Positions 24,978 to 37,825 of a DNA stretch of 64,000 nt are shown piece by piece (position 1 is the stretch's first letter; every line of letters starts with the position of its first letter). The DNA is from Fasciolopsis buskii (Eukaryota; Platyhelminthes; Trematoda; Plagiorchiida; Fasciolidae): NCBI GenBank assembly GCA_008360955.1, contig LUCM01000101.1, positions 26,678-90,677 on the forward strand, given 5' to 3'. The position numbers and the translations under genes are program-made. Under the pieces are notes generated by a model, which ran no database searches, had not been told where the DNA came from, and saw nothing but the letters and a program-made list of their open reading frames with translations.

Positions 24978-25300
24978 GCCACGTGATGTAGTTCGGCACA
25001 TCTTCAGGTTAGCCTGATTAGATAAGCAGTTATTGATAATCGTAATGACAAAGGGTCGTGAAATCCAAGCATTCCTCGAAGGTGACTGGGTGAAATGGAT
25101 TCCGCCAGTCGGAGTAATACCAGTCTTGTATGTAAATCCATGAGCTGTAGATATAACTCGAACTTATTTCCGTTCGGCTGTGGTTTTCTTGTTGACCTCA
25201 TTCGCGTACCTTGAGTCGAAGCTGATTCATTACTTACTGGTTACTCGTGTCCGCTCGTTTCCGTAGCTGACCAAATTCCATATGCTAATCACAGATCCAA
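24978..25300 (+). repeat. TATA/CCAAT LTR-like repeat, copy 2
   Basis: Contains the family blocks CACGTGATG near its start, ATGACAAAGGGTCGTGAAAT, TCCTCGAAGGTGACTGG, a TATA-like TTGTATGTAAATCC, TTTCCGTTCGGCTGTGGTTT and, towards the end, CTGACCAAATTCCATATGCTAAT, which matches the 3' part of the copy at 53.1 kb. Older and more diverged than that copy. Confidence 0.6.
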
Positions 25301-28300
25301 ATAATGCATAAGCGCGATTTCGACAATGAAATCACATATCATTCGGAAGCTCCTTATGAAGTAATCTAACCTCCGACGGTCGTTTGATCTTCGTTTATCA
25401 ACATGGTCGGAATCAACCGTACATGTCCATGTTTCTTCGTATTTTCTCAGCCTTTAGATGTAGTTCGTTATCACCATATCATCGTTCCTCATCCGTGTTG
25501 CATGGGTTTTCATCGGCGTTGGATAATTCTCTGCTTTTGGCAGCAGATTTTTTCATAGTTTTATTTACCGTTGTACTGCCTTTCATCAAGGTACATTAGG
25601 GTAAAAATCAAGTTGACCTAAACAACTTTTGCAAGCCTATGCTGCATGACATATAACGCTCGTCATGACCCAGCTTTATTTGGGAAGGAGTAGGCAGAAA
25701 ATGGTTTCTGAGTGTTCTACAGCCGACGAACAGCTTATGATCAAACAGTTATAAGCCACTTTCAAAGGTTCACAAGCCGACACACAGGTGGCCGAAAATG
25801 CAATCTAAAGTATTGTGCTGTATTCGGTCTCGGGAGACGTTACAGAGCTTCTGGTTACGTAAACTGGACCAGTAACTCTCAGCATAGCATGCCAATAAAC
25901 CAGCTCATCTGAGTGAGTGGATTTTGTCCGTTTTCGGGGAACTGCCATCTATCGCGATTACGCGTCGGCATTCGAACCATATGTAGTGCCTAGATCAAAT
26001 CAGCGGTATTCGATTTCAGTTTTGGTTGAACATCGTCCTGAGCGCGTCACAATAAGAGCATCGTCGCCGTCCTGAAGTAATGCATTTAGAGGGGGAAGAA
26101 ATCTGGCAGGCTGGTGGAATGCGGAAAATTCACCTTTTTCTTTCCCGAGTCGACAAAAGTTCTGGAGGATAGACTCACAAGTATGAGCACGTCGATGCGT
26201 AAGTGTCGTATTCTGGGATTACATGGGAATTAAAAACCCATAGAATGCAAATGTTCAATTCAGACCACCACAATAAATATCTCACAAAGCGAGAGCCGTT
26301 ACATTAACGCTAGGGGGATAATGTCTTGTTTACGGTCACTTGGGTAGTCAAATTTGAATCCGCTTCAGAAACAAGTGGAGCTATTTGAAAAGAAATGCAG
26401 TTTGCGAAATGTTATTTCAACAGGTTTGGAAGATTTCTCCAACGGCTGCCAGATAATGAGTCATGAAAAGTCGGGTTTCCATTGCTTCCAGAGGCGAAAT
26501 AACAAGGCATTAGGCTGTACATCATTTCCGTTTTTTCCATTATTTTCGTGTTCCTCTTTCTTTTTTCTTTGGATTCTCACAATCATGATGAGGACGGATA
26601 TTATCTCAGGCTACACAGGAATCAAGCACCTGAGAAAATGCATTTTTGCACTATGTACAATTGAAATTAATGTCGTTTTCGAACCCTTGATGCATAATAA
26701 TAACAACATTATGGGCATACATCGAAAGGTTCCTTTTTGAATAGCCCATGGTGTCAAATTCTAACGAATTTCATATAAGCCCAGCCAATATGTAGGTTTA
26801 TGGATAACCCCTTATAGAATTAGACAGCAAATTTTGAGATCACTGAAGTAAGTCCGCGGGAGTCGCCGCGATGAGAACGGAACCCGAGCAATCGAAGCTT
26901 AAATACGGGACGAAAACAATCCGTTTTACCATTTTAGGTAGGTAATATAAAGTATTTCCAAGTACTCTTTTATTTTAATATTCAGTTTAACCTCGTTTGT
27001 ATCACGATCTTATTTGGTGTATTGCAGTGATCCCTAGTTCAAGGCACTTGCACATGAAATTCGAATTAATCTTTCAAGTTCTTCAGTTCTATCGGCCCAG
27101 TGCCCGCTATTGGATGTTAGAACCACAGTAGAAGCTTTTTGGAGTGTGGGTAAGTTCAAACCAACCCAAATGTGAAATGAATGAAATCTGGGCCTTTTTA
27201 CAATTAAAATGGCATCTTAGCTTTTTGACCCAGACAAGTATTCCATTTTGAGCACGAAATCGTCACGGCAATAAATCTTGCCCAGGTACGAGTGTATATG
27301 TACACTTTCGTTACGGAATTCACCGTAACACTCAACTGAGACAATGACCGAATAAAGACAATAGAACCCTTGATTTGGGAAATTTCTGTGATGAATTCCA
27401 GGAAGTAACCAAAAAACGAGTGCAGTCACAAATTCAGTGTTAATCGAAGTACGTTAGTACCTGCATTAAGCGTTGTTTTTTGTGGGATTAAAAGTTCAGG
27501 TCTTTTTAAGGTTCTAACTCCGGTAGCTTTTATAAAATCCTAGACCACTTTTTACCAATTTGAAAGTATGACTTTCCAGTATAACCTGGAAAAAGACTAC
27601 TACACCGGTAAGTAGGTTTCGGTGGACTCTGTTCACGTTTGTCCTATTTGAAGTCGACAGTTTAGAAACGTGACCCGCGTTTGTCTCAGCAGACGTAGCG
27701 TACCTTTGTAATGTTTCAGAAACTCATCTACATAGTCGATATGCTCAGAGGCAGAAAACGAAAAGGCCACATCATCAGGATCATTAAGTTTAAATCGGTC
27801 GTCCGAAAGGGCTTTTAGTCACGGCACCAACTTCTTTACATTTCAAGATGATCGGTTAGATGTAGGAAAAGAAATGCAAAATAGTTTGATTTTATCCAAA
27901 TGGAATTAGGATAATCGACCGGGAGACACTATAGCTTCAGATTTACAATTATGGGGAGCAAATAATATTACTTTTCGGGTTTATATCCTACAAACTTAAC
28001 TTCATCTATTTCGATTCCTCTTGAAACGTTCAATTTTGTCAATCCACAGAAGTTAAGCCAGATCAAGTCACGAATATTCTGTGAGCAATCACGAGAATGA
28101 TCGCAATCCACTCTTTCCTTGTTTTTTTCTTTCCATTCACACAGATCTAAAAGCGGAGGTGGAGAAGCGAACCCGGATACAGTGTGACACGGGTCGATTT
28201 ACAGTAGGTAAACGGCGAATCCGGAATCGGACGTCATGACGAGGGCGATCGTAAGCGAGAAACCACTACTCTCAGGCAGAAGGGATAATCACCTAGTTTG

Positions 28301-30011
28301 TGGACAAGCATCATGTCAACCTATGCAAAACTTGTTGGTATCACTAGGCTCACCGCTTGTAAGGATTTTTTCAACTGCCCTCAGCATCACTGCTGCGTGT
28401 CGAAGATGACCGAACGAATTTATCGATCCGTTGTCTGGTTGGTTCGATTTGGGAGATAGTCACATTTTTATCCTCGCTCACACATACCAGAGCACAAACA
28501 ACCAATCCTAGTGACATTACTACCTAACACTTTCGACACTACCGAGATCGGTTATTGGGGCCAGTCAGCTCTCACGTCTGTGTTTCCCATTATTTCGTGA
28601 AGCGATAGGGTAATCACCTTATCCAAAGGTTAGGCTATTCCAATCACCGATTGCTTTGCATCACGTCAAATCTTAACCATATAAACAACCGAAAACGTAC
28701 CACTCCTTTCTCGTCCGCACGAAATATCATACGGCCAGAAGACTAAATTTTATTGTTCGTTATCCATGGTGGATACTATTTGTTCCCATCTTTTTACAAC
28801 CTGCGAAACCGTCTGTCACCTTGATATCATGTGAAAAACAAATTCTGCACCAACAGTTATGCGGTTGTCCCAGTGAAATGCATATGCACATATATCCATG
28901 AATTCTCAGATCTATCGTCAGGTAACTAAAAAGAAAGTCAAGATATCATATCATAAAAGCATTATTATGATTCCATCCTCCTACCCACCTCACACGTAAA
29001 CGAAATTGTTTATCCAGCCTCCAAGGTTTGCATTGAAGTTTGCCACCCAGCGTGTCACGTGGCCTAATCAGTCGCTCAAATAAAAGTATCACAACATGCC
29101 GCACAAATTTCGTTCGCCGCTGCAATCTCGCCGTTCACCACAGTAGACGATTTGGTTGAGCACGTGAACGTGTCAAATGCAGTTTCAGAGACAGGTCAAA
29201 TAAGAACAAATCGATCAGCGTTCAGCACACAGGAATGCCCTGTTCTAAGCCGCACTTTTCAAACCAGCCCACAAGTCACACTACCAAATAAATTTGCTTT
29301 CCGAATGATGAACAATGTATATCCGCTTATAAGGCAATTAGCAACAAAACAATACCTTTATAAGTTTGCGACAATTTCCGCTGGTAATTCGGTTCACCAG
29401 ATTTGTTAGAGGCTTTCGGACAATAACACAATACGGTTTTCGTTGTCAAAGGTAGTTTAGTCGAAACTTCTGATTAACTCTTAGGGCAGACAGAAGATAG
29501 GGAAATAATGAGGACTCCAGGAACTATCGCGAAAATTTTTTATTCTTGCTTGAAACAAAGATTGGTTCATCCAAGTACTGATGCAAATTTTGCATTAAGG
29601 CCCAGAGAAGACATGCTTTCAGTCGGCATCATGAGCGTATACAACCGAACAGAACAGAACTATCATCTTTTCATTTTTACGGCTAAATTCCAGAGGTCAG
29701 TTTGCCAAAACGGCTACAGACAAAACAATTGGTTGTTATTTATAACCGGTGTTGTTGCCTTGGTTGGTACCATATGTAACCCTGGATTAGTCAGCCACGA
29801 ATTCGGTCATCATCATCATCATCGTCATCGTTCAGCGTTAAACAGCAAGGCAAGTCTCACTGATCGCCGCCTTTTCTCCAGAGTTACACGTTTCTATAAA
29901 AAGAGTGAATATCCAAGGGGAACAGGGAGTGGACCTGCACAGGCAGGAAAATACAAGAATGCTGACGTAATCAACATGCGGAACACAGTCTAACTGTAAA
30001 AATTCACTCTT
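25301..30011. other. Unassigned interval
   Basis: About 4.7 kb. Open frames of 128 codons (26354-26740, plus) and 161 codons (29508-29993, plus) show no known domain; the latter contains a CAT-repeat coding five His in a row (29808-29830), a simple-sequence effect. Splice structure could not be established, and no transposon motif was recognised. Confidence 0.3.
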
Positions 30012-30580
30012 TCAATCATTCTGATTCGATAGAAAAAGACAACACGATCGCCACTGTTCACGGTTCACTGCCATATCCTTAAGTGTCTTCAGCCGGCAAG
30101 TCGACAAGTCTTTCGGACCCCAACCACGAAGGCGTGAGACACCTACTTTACCTAACTTCGCTGTACATTTTCTCATTCCACGTTGCCACGTCATTTGTTG
30201 GCCTCCACATGGCTTCTTCCATTCCTTAGGAGGAACAACTTAGGGTACGGAATGGTAGACGAGTGTTCGTCATACGCAACACGTGACCCAACCAGCGTAG
30301 TCTACTAAGTTTCATACGCTGAAACAAGCTATTCTCAAAAGTGGCACCCAATACCAGATTCCTAACCTTAATATTACTCACCCGGTCACTCCATCCAATC
30401 CTAGCCATACTACGTAAACATCGGTGATCGGAAATCTCCAACCGACGAACATCGCCCACACGCATACTCCACGTCTCGCAACCGTACAACAGAACTGAAT
30501 ACACTGCGGTACAGTACACAAGACCTTCCAACTTCAGTGAAATATCCGGCCGATGCTACAAGTGCTTCAGTCACAACGAG
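30012..30580 (-). pseudogene. RTE/SR2-like LINE, 3' fragment
   Basis: 5'-truncated non-LTR retrotransposon on the minus strand. From 30580: LKHLWHRPDISLKLEGLVY, VLLYGCETWSMRVGDVRRL, SDHRCLRSMARIGW, RVSNIKVRNLVLG and LSRLRWLGHVLRM, the typical post-RT thumb and C-terminal blocks. The frame stops at 30226; the remainder continues in another frame as MTWQRGMRKC, RLRGWGPKDLST and LKDMAVNREQWRSCC, ending in a TGA near 30012. There is thus one frameshift in an otherwise well preserved stretch. It is younger-looking than the copy at 0.4 kb and belongs to a different subfamily from the 36-kb copy by residue content. Confidence 0.85.
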
Positions 30581-32400
30581 ACTGCACCTTGACGTGGTGT
30601 GACGGCTTGCGTGCCTCCATGATCCAACGAGCTATACACGATTGCTCTTTTCAAGCCGAAGATCCAATATGGCTGAAAGGTCAATGGGTAGAGACCTGAC
30701 GAAGTAGTCTCCTGGTCTTCCCAGTCGGGGCTGATCTGAGTAGGCAGCTCAGTCTGAAGAACCAGTGGAAGAATAATTGATCCAAGTAGATGGGTTTCCA
30801 CTCAGCCATGGCACGCTGCCTTGCGGTCAGGTTCTTATTAGAACTAAAAGATTTGGTTGAGAACCCTAATCGTTCTTCTACTTAGCGGCTGGAGTCCCTA
30901 GCAATACCCACCCATCAACCCCCACGAATTCGGTGACCAAGGCCGACGTTCACTGAATCGTCAAAATCACTTCATCGCTTATGTACAATAATATGGTGCC
31001 CTGTGAACTCCCTCTTACCTTAAATTGGTCACAAGTCAGGAATGAGTAGAAATAGTCGGTTCTCTTGGCATTGAAAGTTGGAGAATGGTAATATGATTAA
31101 CATAAGTTACCACATAGAAAGATCACGCTGTTCAAATACACGCGAACGTTGGGTCATACGAAGTGATCATTCGTAGGTTGTTTGATACTTCCTCATTCCC
31201 ATTAAGTTTATCAGACCAGTTTTACAGAAATGTGGTTGAACCATAGTAAACGATAATCGAATGAGTTTATGGCCAGCAAAAGGGGGCTATTTGCCGCCTG
31301 CTTGATCAACAGCAACGTTAATTGTTGCTATCCTTTCAGGAATCGTGTCGTCAAAGCTTGGTATATTTTTCGAGGATTTCGCTAAGTAGATTTCGGAAGT
31401 CATTCCCAGCAGAGGGAATAAGAATGAGGGTAGAGAAACGCGGTGAATCCAATAGAAGTTCATGCGTCAGCAACCATGGATCACTGAGGCCAGCTAAGAA
31501 TACACATCAGCCGATCCGCCTCTATACAATGGGTAAGTCAAAAGGACAAAGAACATTCCGAGTAATGGTCCACAAGCAATCCACTGATACGTCCGTAAAA
31601 TTAATTTTAAACGTTAATTTTGCTTCTGTGTAAGTTCTAGCGAACTATTTCCGACTATCTGAATCTAAGCGACGCTGGATTTTGGGGGAAGTGAGGTACA
31701 CAACAGTCCCTTGCCACATGCAGGAAAGTTCACTCAACTCGTTTTACATCCTCAGTGTTCACGGCTTTCAACACCATTGAATGCGGAATGCTTTTTACTG
31801 AAAGAGCGCAGACTGCAAGGCTGATTACATTTGTGACATTCTAATGTTGAATGGAAGAACACCGCATCTGGGTCGGCTTACGTAATTGTTCATTATCTTC
31901 CAGATGTAATTTCAGCTCCGGGCTGCACATTCAGCTGTTCATGAGTAAATGTCTTCCAGTACTACTGCTCATTCCGATGCTCTAAGATCAAGTTTAAGGA
32001 AGATGCAGCAGATTTCAAGGTGTAAGCCAATAAGGAAACAATCAATTTTTTGACTGGCACAGGAGAAACGAAGATGACTAATTACTACCTACAGTTTAGA
32101 ACTGGCTGGTCGAATTGTATCCGGACTTTCATTACCCACTTCCTCACAAAAAATTGCTACTGTCTTTTGTTGCCTTTCTGTCATGGTCGCGTGAATTGCC
32201 TAATATTCATTACTCTGTATTCTATCCGGATAAGTTGAGTCGAAAAGTATTTGTTTCTACCTCGACATTGATATAGCTGGGATTGACGATGCGAAAAATC
32301 TGGAGACTCAGAATATACTGTTTCCGTGTCCTTGCTCATCATTGAATCACGCCGTCTTTTAACCAACTTGTGTAGGTGATTTTGATCTGCCGCCCACTGA
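30581..32400. other. Unassigned interval
   Basis: The sequence from about 30,598 looks GC-richer and unlike its surroundings up to about 30,960, and might be untranslated 5' sequence of a LINE on the plus strand, but no motif proves it. An open frame of 103 codons (31322-31633) is unassigned. Nothing else was recognised. Confidence 0.3.
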
Positions 32401-33120
32401 ATGCACCATAACGTCGAAGCAGGCCTTGTTGTCGTGCCACCCACGTCAACCATCTGCATCCCCATCCTGTCGTATCACGTGGCCCACCGATTGCCTGGGC
32501 TGAAGGGTTGGCGCACCTATTGGTGCGATTTTTCAAACAAATATCCAGCGACGCTTGACGCCAGAATAGGGCCCTCAAAAAGTTTGATCGTTGTGGTAAC
32601 TTCGACTTCCCCCCTCTATATGATGATTATCAGTATCATAGTGGAAAGGAAATCGAGTGCGAGAAAGCCAGCGGTCCGTTCGTTAACCCTTCATATTTTC
32701 GCGGATGGCAGTAGCGGCCGCTCGAATTTCTCTTGGCCTGTTTTTTGCACCCGTCGGTTGGTTGTTACCACTAACAATTGGTCCCATCTTTTTGTTGAGG
32801 CACTTTATAAACCCTATAGAGTTCACAGGTTTTCCATTTGCACACCTTCTTTTGTCCCTAAGGTACCCACATGCTTTCAACTAGGCTTAAATCCGCAGTC
32901 TCAGCTGACGGTCGAATATGTCTTATCCGACTTCCCCGTCATGCCCTCCTACAATTCCCGTTCGATGCAATATTATAACAGTTTTTTATTTCATTATTTT
33001 TATGCGTTATTTATGACTAAGATTGCGGCCTTTAAGAGACTGTTAAAAAAGAAATGGCTGACGGTGGCAGGGTTGGAACTCGCAACATTCAAAATAAACC
33101 TCAAGATGCTAGAGGCTTGA
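32401..33120 (+). other. Longest open frame (239 codons), unassigned
   Basis: An uninterrupted plus-strand frame from ATG at 32401 to TGA at 33118-33120. No domain or family motif was recognised. The last ~25 codons (VAGLELATF) overlap a minus-strand tRNA-SINE relic, so at least the 3' end is antisense repeat DNA. The opposite strand has frames of 79, 94 and 65 codons. The frame could be an old element read in antisense, an exon, or chance in a locally GC-richer stretch. The length is unusual for this window, whose other unassigned frames are below 170 codons. Confidence 0.2.
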
Positions 33121-33128
33121 TCAACGTG
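33048..33128 (-). repeat. tRNA-derived SINE relic
   Basis: Antisense remnant of the SINE family at 52.6 kb. Plus-strand order TGACGGTGGCAGGGTTGGAACTC, then CGCAACATTC, then CTTGATCAACG parallels the other copy's GGTGGGAGGACTCGAACCCGCGA, CCTCACG and CTTGACCACCG. The B box is degraded (GAGTTCCAACCC on the minus strand). Confidence 0.5.
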
Positions 33129-35101
33129 AATTTTGAGTGTAAGCGCATACATGTCACTGCGAACTGTCGGTCTTTATTCTTACAGCAAGTGGTCCTCACT
33201 GCAAACCACTTAAGCTGACATCATATTTCTTCAGACATACATTCACAGACCCTTCTTTACTAATTATACTCGACAGCGTGGATTTTGCAATCGAATCAGC
33301 TCGGGTCATTTTTCGTTCGCACACTTTCCCACCTGGGTGGTTTTAAGGAAACCACAACCGGTCGAACATTTCACCTCGATTTTATTGAACGAACCGACGT
33401 AGATAGTAGTTCACCTGCCAGTCGAACTGGCTGACTTTGCAAAAATATCGATCGAAGAAACTGATGGATCGACCTGAAAGCCGATTGGTTGCATGTGGCT
33501 CAATGAGAAATACCATTGGCGCTACAAATGTCATGAAAAAGGTTTATCAAAGCGCGCACGATCTCGAACAGCGAAATTGCAGAAAAATCTTCCAAGGTCA
33601 AATGTTAATCAGCATACCAGCTCTATTTGAGATTCTAGTGCACGACTGACAGGTTGACTCAATGTAATGTAACACTAAGAGCAACGGGTCCAAATCCTGT
33701 GACGTGAAGCGGGAGAAATACGTTAACGGACAGACAGAAAGATCCACTAGAATTAAACCGTTCATTAGGGGGACTAGAAGCAACACTTTCCACGGTCTTT
33801 CGGATTTCGGCCACATTTTACTGGTCCCAAGGATTTTTTTACCAGTCAGTTGTAGGAATTGTTATAGAATAGAATAACTAAGCAGAAATGTCTTATTCCG
33901 AGTGAGCTGTGGTCATTGCAGCGGTTGGACCGCCAGGTGCTGGATATGATGACTTTCGCTACAGGCTTATATCTTGCATCCCCGCCGACTGAGGCACAGT
34001 CGACGACTCCGTTCTCAAGGGGTTCTTGTCTCCCCCCTGGCCTCTATCCCCGACAACTGTTTGTGCGACCAGAGACTTGTGTTTCAGTAAATTGCAATCA
34101 ACTGGTAGCCGTTTTTCTTCATACTATACACTGTCAAATTTTGGAATAAAGTTTTATCATCCCGGTTGATGATACAATTAGATAAAGCATTACGCCACGC
34201 ACAGCTCGATTCCTGTTCGAACCACCGCGGCGGTTTGTTCCCAACTGATTGTGGATGTCACAACAGAGGACAGTTTATAGAGCTACGATGGTTGGATGCA
34301 TATCCAGGTACTTTGGTATGGCAAACACTTGCTAAAGCTATAAAAGATATTGTGTGGAAGGAAAATGCAACCCTTTTGCATTGAGTAAAACGGAGGAAAA
34401 ACAACGTGAACGACAGTAATTATTTGTAAAAGCTCATAATGCGAAATTACCTGGCAACCGACGTAAATCGTTTCTGTACTGATTTATCAATTCTCAGCCG
34501 ATTATTTATAATTGAACAGGGAGGGCTTTGTGGAAGCAGTGGCAAACTTAAAAAATAAACCGGTTTGTCAGGTAAATTGAGTTCACAATAAAAGGCTGTT
34601 ATGATCATAGCTTTCGGTTGTAGAAAAGAAATGTGATCGGTAGGACAAGATAACAGCAAGCAGACTAATCAGAGCCTAAAGGATCCACTCCTGGTTCTCG
34701 AAATTCTAGCTAAAGAATCCTAGTGATTAAGTGAGTTGTTTTTGGCCGTCAGTGAAATCGGCATGAGAATCGAGTTAAACGGATTTAAACCATCATTCCA
34801 TCCAATGTACAATGCTTGAGAGATCACTGTTTAGCAGCATGTACGTCTTATCCCCGTCTATGTCAATGAGCTCATATTCAGAGTTCATCAGAAGAGGTAG
34901 GACACTTCGCTTGATCAAAATAATAATTTCATCTCCTATGTAGGCAAGCTTTCTAATTTCCGTTCTTTCGATGTAGGGACCGCTTAAACTGCCGCTAAAA
35001 ACTGCGGCTCGATTGATTGATCTGATGACAGCGTTAAGAAAAGGGGAAGAAATAGTTCGTAAACATAACTAAAATCTAAGTGTTCATTTCAGTTGGGTCC
35101 C
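33129..35101. other. Unassigned interval
   Basis: About 2 kb with open frames of 60-77 codons only. No family was recognised. A TTCGAACC motif near 34,215 is B-box-like but isolated. The upper end may include untranslated 5' sequence of the following LINE. Confidence 0.35.
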
Positions 35102-37825
35102 TTCAATTTCCGCACACTGACTCAAATAGGGCAACAAGCCGCCCTAGATAGAAGGCTTGTAACTCTCAAAGTAGATTTATACTGTCTCTAAAACGTGCAA
35201 ACAGGATTCCACTTCCGAGCCTAAATGTAACCTTAATCTATCCCTTCACTCTCCGCGTGTCAGGGTGATCCGGTATCGAGCGGTCATGTTCAGGCTGGCT
35301 TTAGGATTGCTCTGACCATACGAGCGAATACCCGCTTATGTGCATTTCGGTTGGACAGCTCTGTACGTGTCAACGGCAGTCGATTGAGGCTTCGCTGTTT
35401 GTTCGACGTTGACAGCAGATCACGTGAGGTGAAGAATTCGTTCCATTGGGAGTTACCTCGGTTACTCTACAGTGTGCATTCAACAGACGTTGGGATCGTT
35501 GCTAGTGAATTTAACGCCCAACTTGGGAACTTAGCGAAGACGGAAAAGCACATCGGAGGTCGATTTCCCGTCGAAGTCGATCGCACTGACAACAGAAATC
35601 ATCTCATCCAGGTTTGTTGTAGCTGCAGTTTTGTCATAAAAACAACATCAGCTCGGCCGGCACCCCTCTTAGGCTTCACAGTACTGGGCTCAGATCGATC
35701 ACATGGCCAACGGTCACCGGTTGCGTTGATCAATCGAAAATTATCGGTCATTCTGGTCCACGCTTCTGGACTCCGCTCACTCTTTGGTCCGAGCTCGCTT
35801 TTTCGCACTCAGTCTGCAGTCACACCAACACAAAAGCTACTTGTCCGACACAGCTGACTCTGTATGACAATTGCCGAATTCAATTCCAGTCGAAATTTTC
35901 AATGCGGTTGTTGTGTGAACCAAATGCCCAAGATCTCAACGAACACTGGAAGCGGAAAAATGTAGCCCTGCACTCAGCGACAACTACCACGCAGGACTCT
36001 TTGTAACGTAAACCTAAAAACGATGGATATCCTCGATTTGATTTACACTGTTAGATGCTCGCAGATCCGTCCCCCAGATGCAAAATACAATGAGATGCGT
36101 ACATCCCTGAGACGTCAAATGACCAGGAGTCTGATAAATTACCGGGATCAGTGGTGGACAGGAAAGTGTAGGGAAATGCAAAAGGATGCAGCAATCAGAA
36201 ATGGTTGGAGCCTTCACCGACTGGTTAGGAATATTGGTCCATGGAAGTTGGGCGTAAGCAAGGTGTTTAAGGAATCCAGGAACACACTAATTCACTCCCA
36301 ACACCGTCGGCTGGCGCTTTGAATAAGACGCTTTAGGGGGCAGTTTAGTTGACCCACAGCCACAGTGGACGGTACATTTATGCCTGCAAGTGGACCAATG
36401 CAGGTAAATACAAGCACATCATCGGAAATGAGTGTGACTAGGGAGATAGGTTTTCCGAAAAGGTATAAGATGGCTGGACCAGATGAACTGTCTCCGTCGT
36501 CCTTAGAGGACGGTAACGAAGTGTTATCGCCGGAGTTAACAAAACTCATTGGATCGATCTGGGAAAGGGAAAAGATTCCTAAGGACTGATGGGAATCGGC
36601 GATTGCCTCTCTACAGGAAAGGTGATAAATCCTCATGTGGAACTCTCAGAGGAATTAGTGAAGTAAGCATCGCATCCAAACTGCTTGCAGGCATTATCTG
36701 GCGCTAGCAAAAAACGAACGTGCCCAATCTATGTATGTTAACAAACCGAAACCGAGGTCGTGCTTATCGCGATATTTCACCCGAATTCACCACGAGAAAT
36801 TGTGTTCGCCAGAATCCCCTTCCTTCATCTTTTATTTTCAGTTTTATCATCGATATGATAACGGAAGTCGTGCTGTCCTAATGTGAGAATAATGGCAGTA
36901 ATATTCGCTCAGACAGCAAACCGTCTAACTTAGAATATACGGACGATGTTGTGCTCCTGAATGAAGTCCCAAATAAGCTGCAAGTTTTTTCCCATCGTTT
37001 GGACGATAGTGTTTGTGTGCTTGACATGCGTTGCAGTTGCAGAACTAAAATGGCTCAAAGCTGAACCTTATTCTTGCAGGGGAAGAACTAGGTGAGGTGG
37101 ATAGATTTAGTTTATTGGGTAGTTGTATCTCACGTGCTGGTCGCATATCGAATGAATTGTTTTCGCGCATACAAAGGGCTGTAATTGGCATTTGCTAATT
37201 TGAGGCATCTTTGGAGTGCGCCTGCCATCTGGTTATCGATCACAGATCGAGTATACGCAGTAGCAGTGAGGTCGGTATTGTTCTAAGGTTCCGAAACATG
37301 GCCTTTGAGAGCAGAAGATATGCGAAGACTTTTAGCGTTTGATCACCATTTTCCTTGTAATATCGGTAGAATATGCTGGGAGAATTTTGTGAGTAACCTA
37401 GGTTCCAGTCTTCAGAACGGGCATTGAATCAGAATAGGTTAAGGTGGTTGGGACATGTTTTGGGCATGCCTACAGAACGCTTGACTAGTTGTACGCTCTT
37501 GTTTGAGACAGGTTAATGGCCGGAAGATGGTTCTGGGTGATCAATCGGTGATATGGAAAAAGTATGAAAGCTTTAACTGATGGAATAGCTTGTGTGGACG
37601 CAGTATGACCGCCGGGTTGGGGTCCACGGGATGCTCCAAGTCGATGGTTTGAGACAATTGCGTGATATGGCTCCTTGCTGCAGTTACTGACGATCTTGCA
37701 TTCGAAACCTTTCTTGTATGTATCTCTTCAATTCCGTATTCTGCAGTTGATCATTTTTTGTTTCGCGTTCTTTTTCTTTTTCAGCAGTTAAGGATTTGTT
37801 GCTTCACACGCGACGTTGGTGGAGG
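35102..37825 (+). pseudogene. RTE/SR2-like LINE, near full-length coding relic
   Basis: The most complete retroelement in the window. An apurinic-type endonuclease begins at 35102 with FNFRTLTQIGQQAAL and continues with EFNAQLG, HIGGRFPVEVDRTDN and, after a frameshift, WAQIDHMANGHR and NYRSFWST..DSAHSLVRAR (to about 35,830). The linker (36023-36322) has LRRQMTRSLINYRDQWWTGK and LHRLVRNIG. The reverse transcriptase starts with MAGPDELSPSSL, keeps IGSIWEREKIPKD and the catalytic EYTDD block (36933-36947; Y-x-D-D intact), GEELGEVDRF, then RLRWLGHVLGM and the GWGP/LRDMA C-terminal blocks. Stops and frameshifts occur throughout, so no protein is made. Positions 36309-37672 are almost identical, inverted, to 17735-19098. 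Confidence 0.9.

Noticed and set aside
29508..29993. 161-codon open frame with a run of histidines, considered as a metal-binding protein.
   Set aside because: The His run comes from a short CAT repeat; no other domain feature or exon context was seen.
30598..30960. Plus-strand segment directly beside a minus-strand LINE 3' end, considered as a 5' inversion from twin priming.
   Set aside because: No motif proves that the segment is LINE sequence; kept only as a remark in the interval entry.
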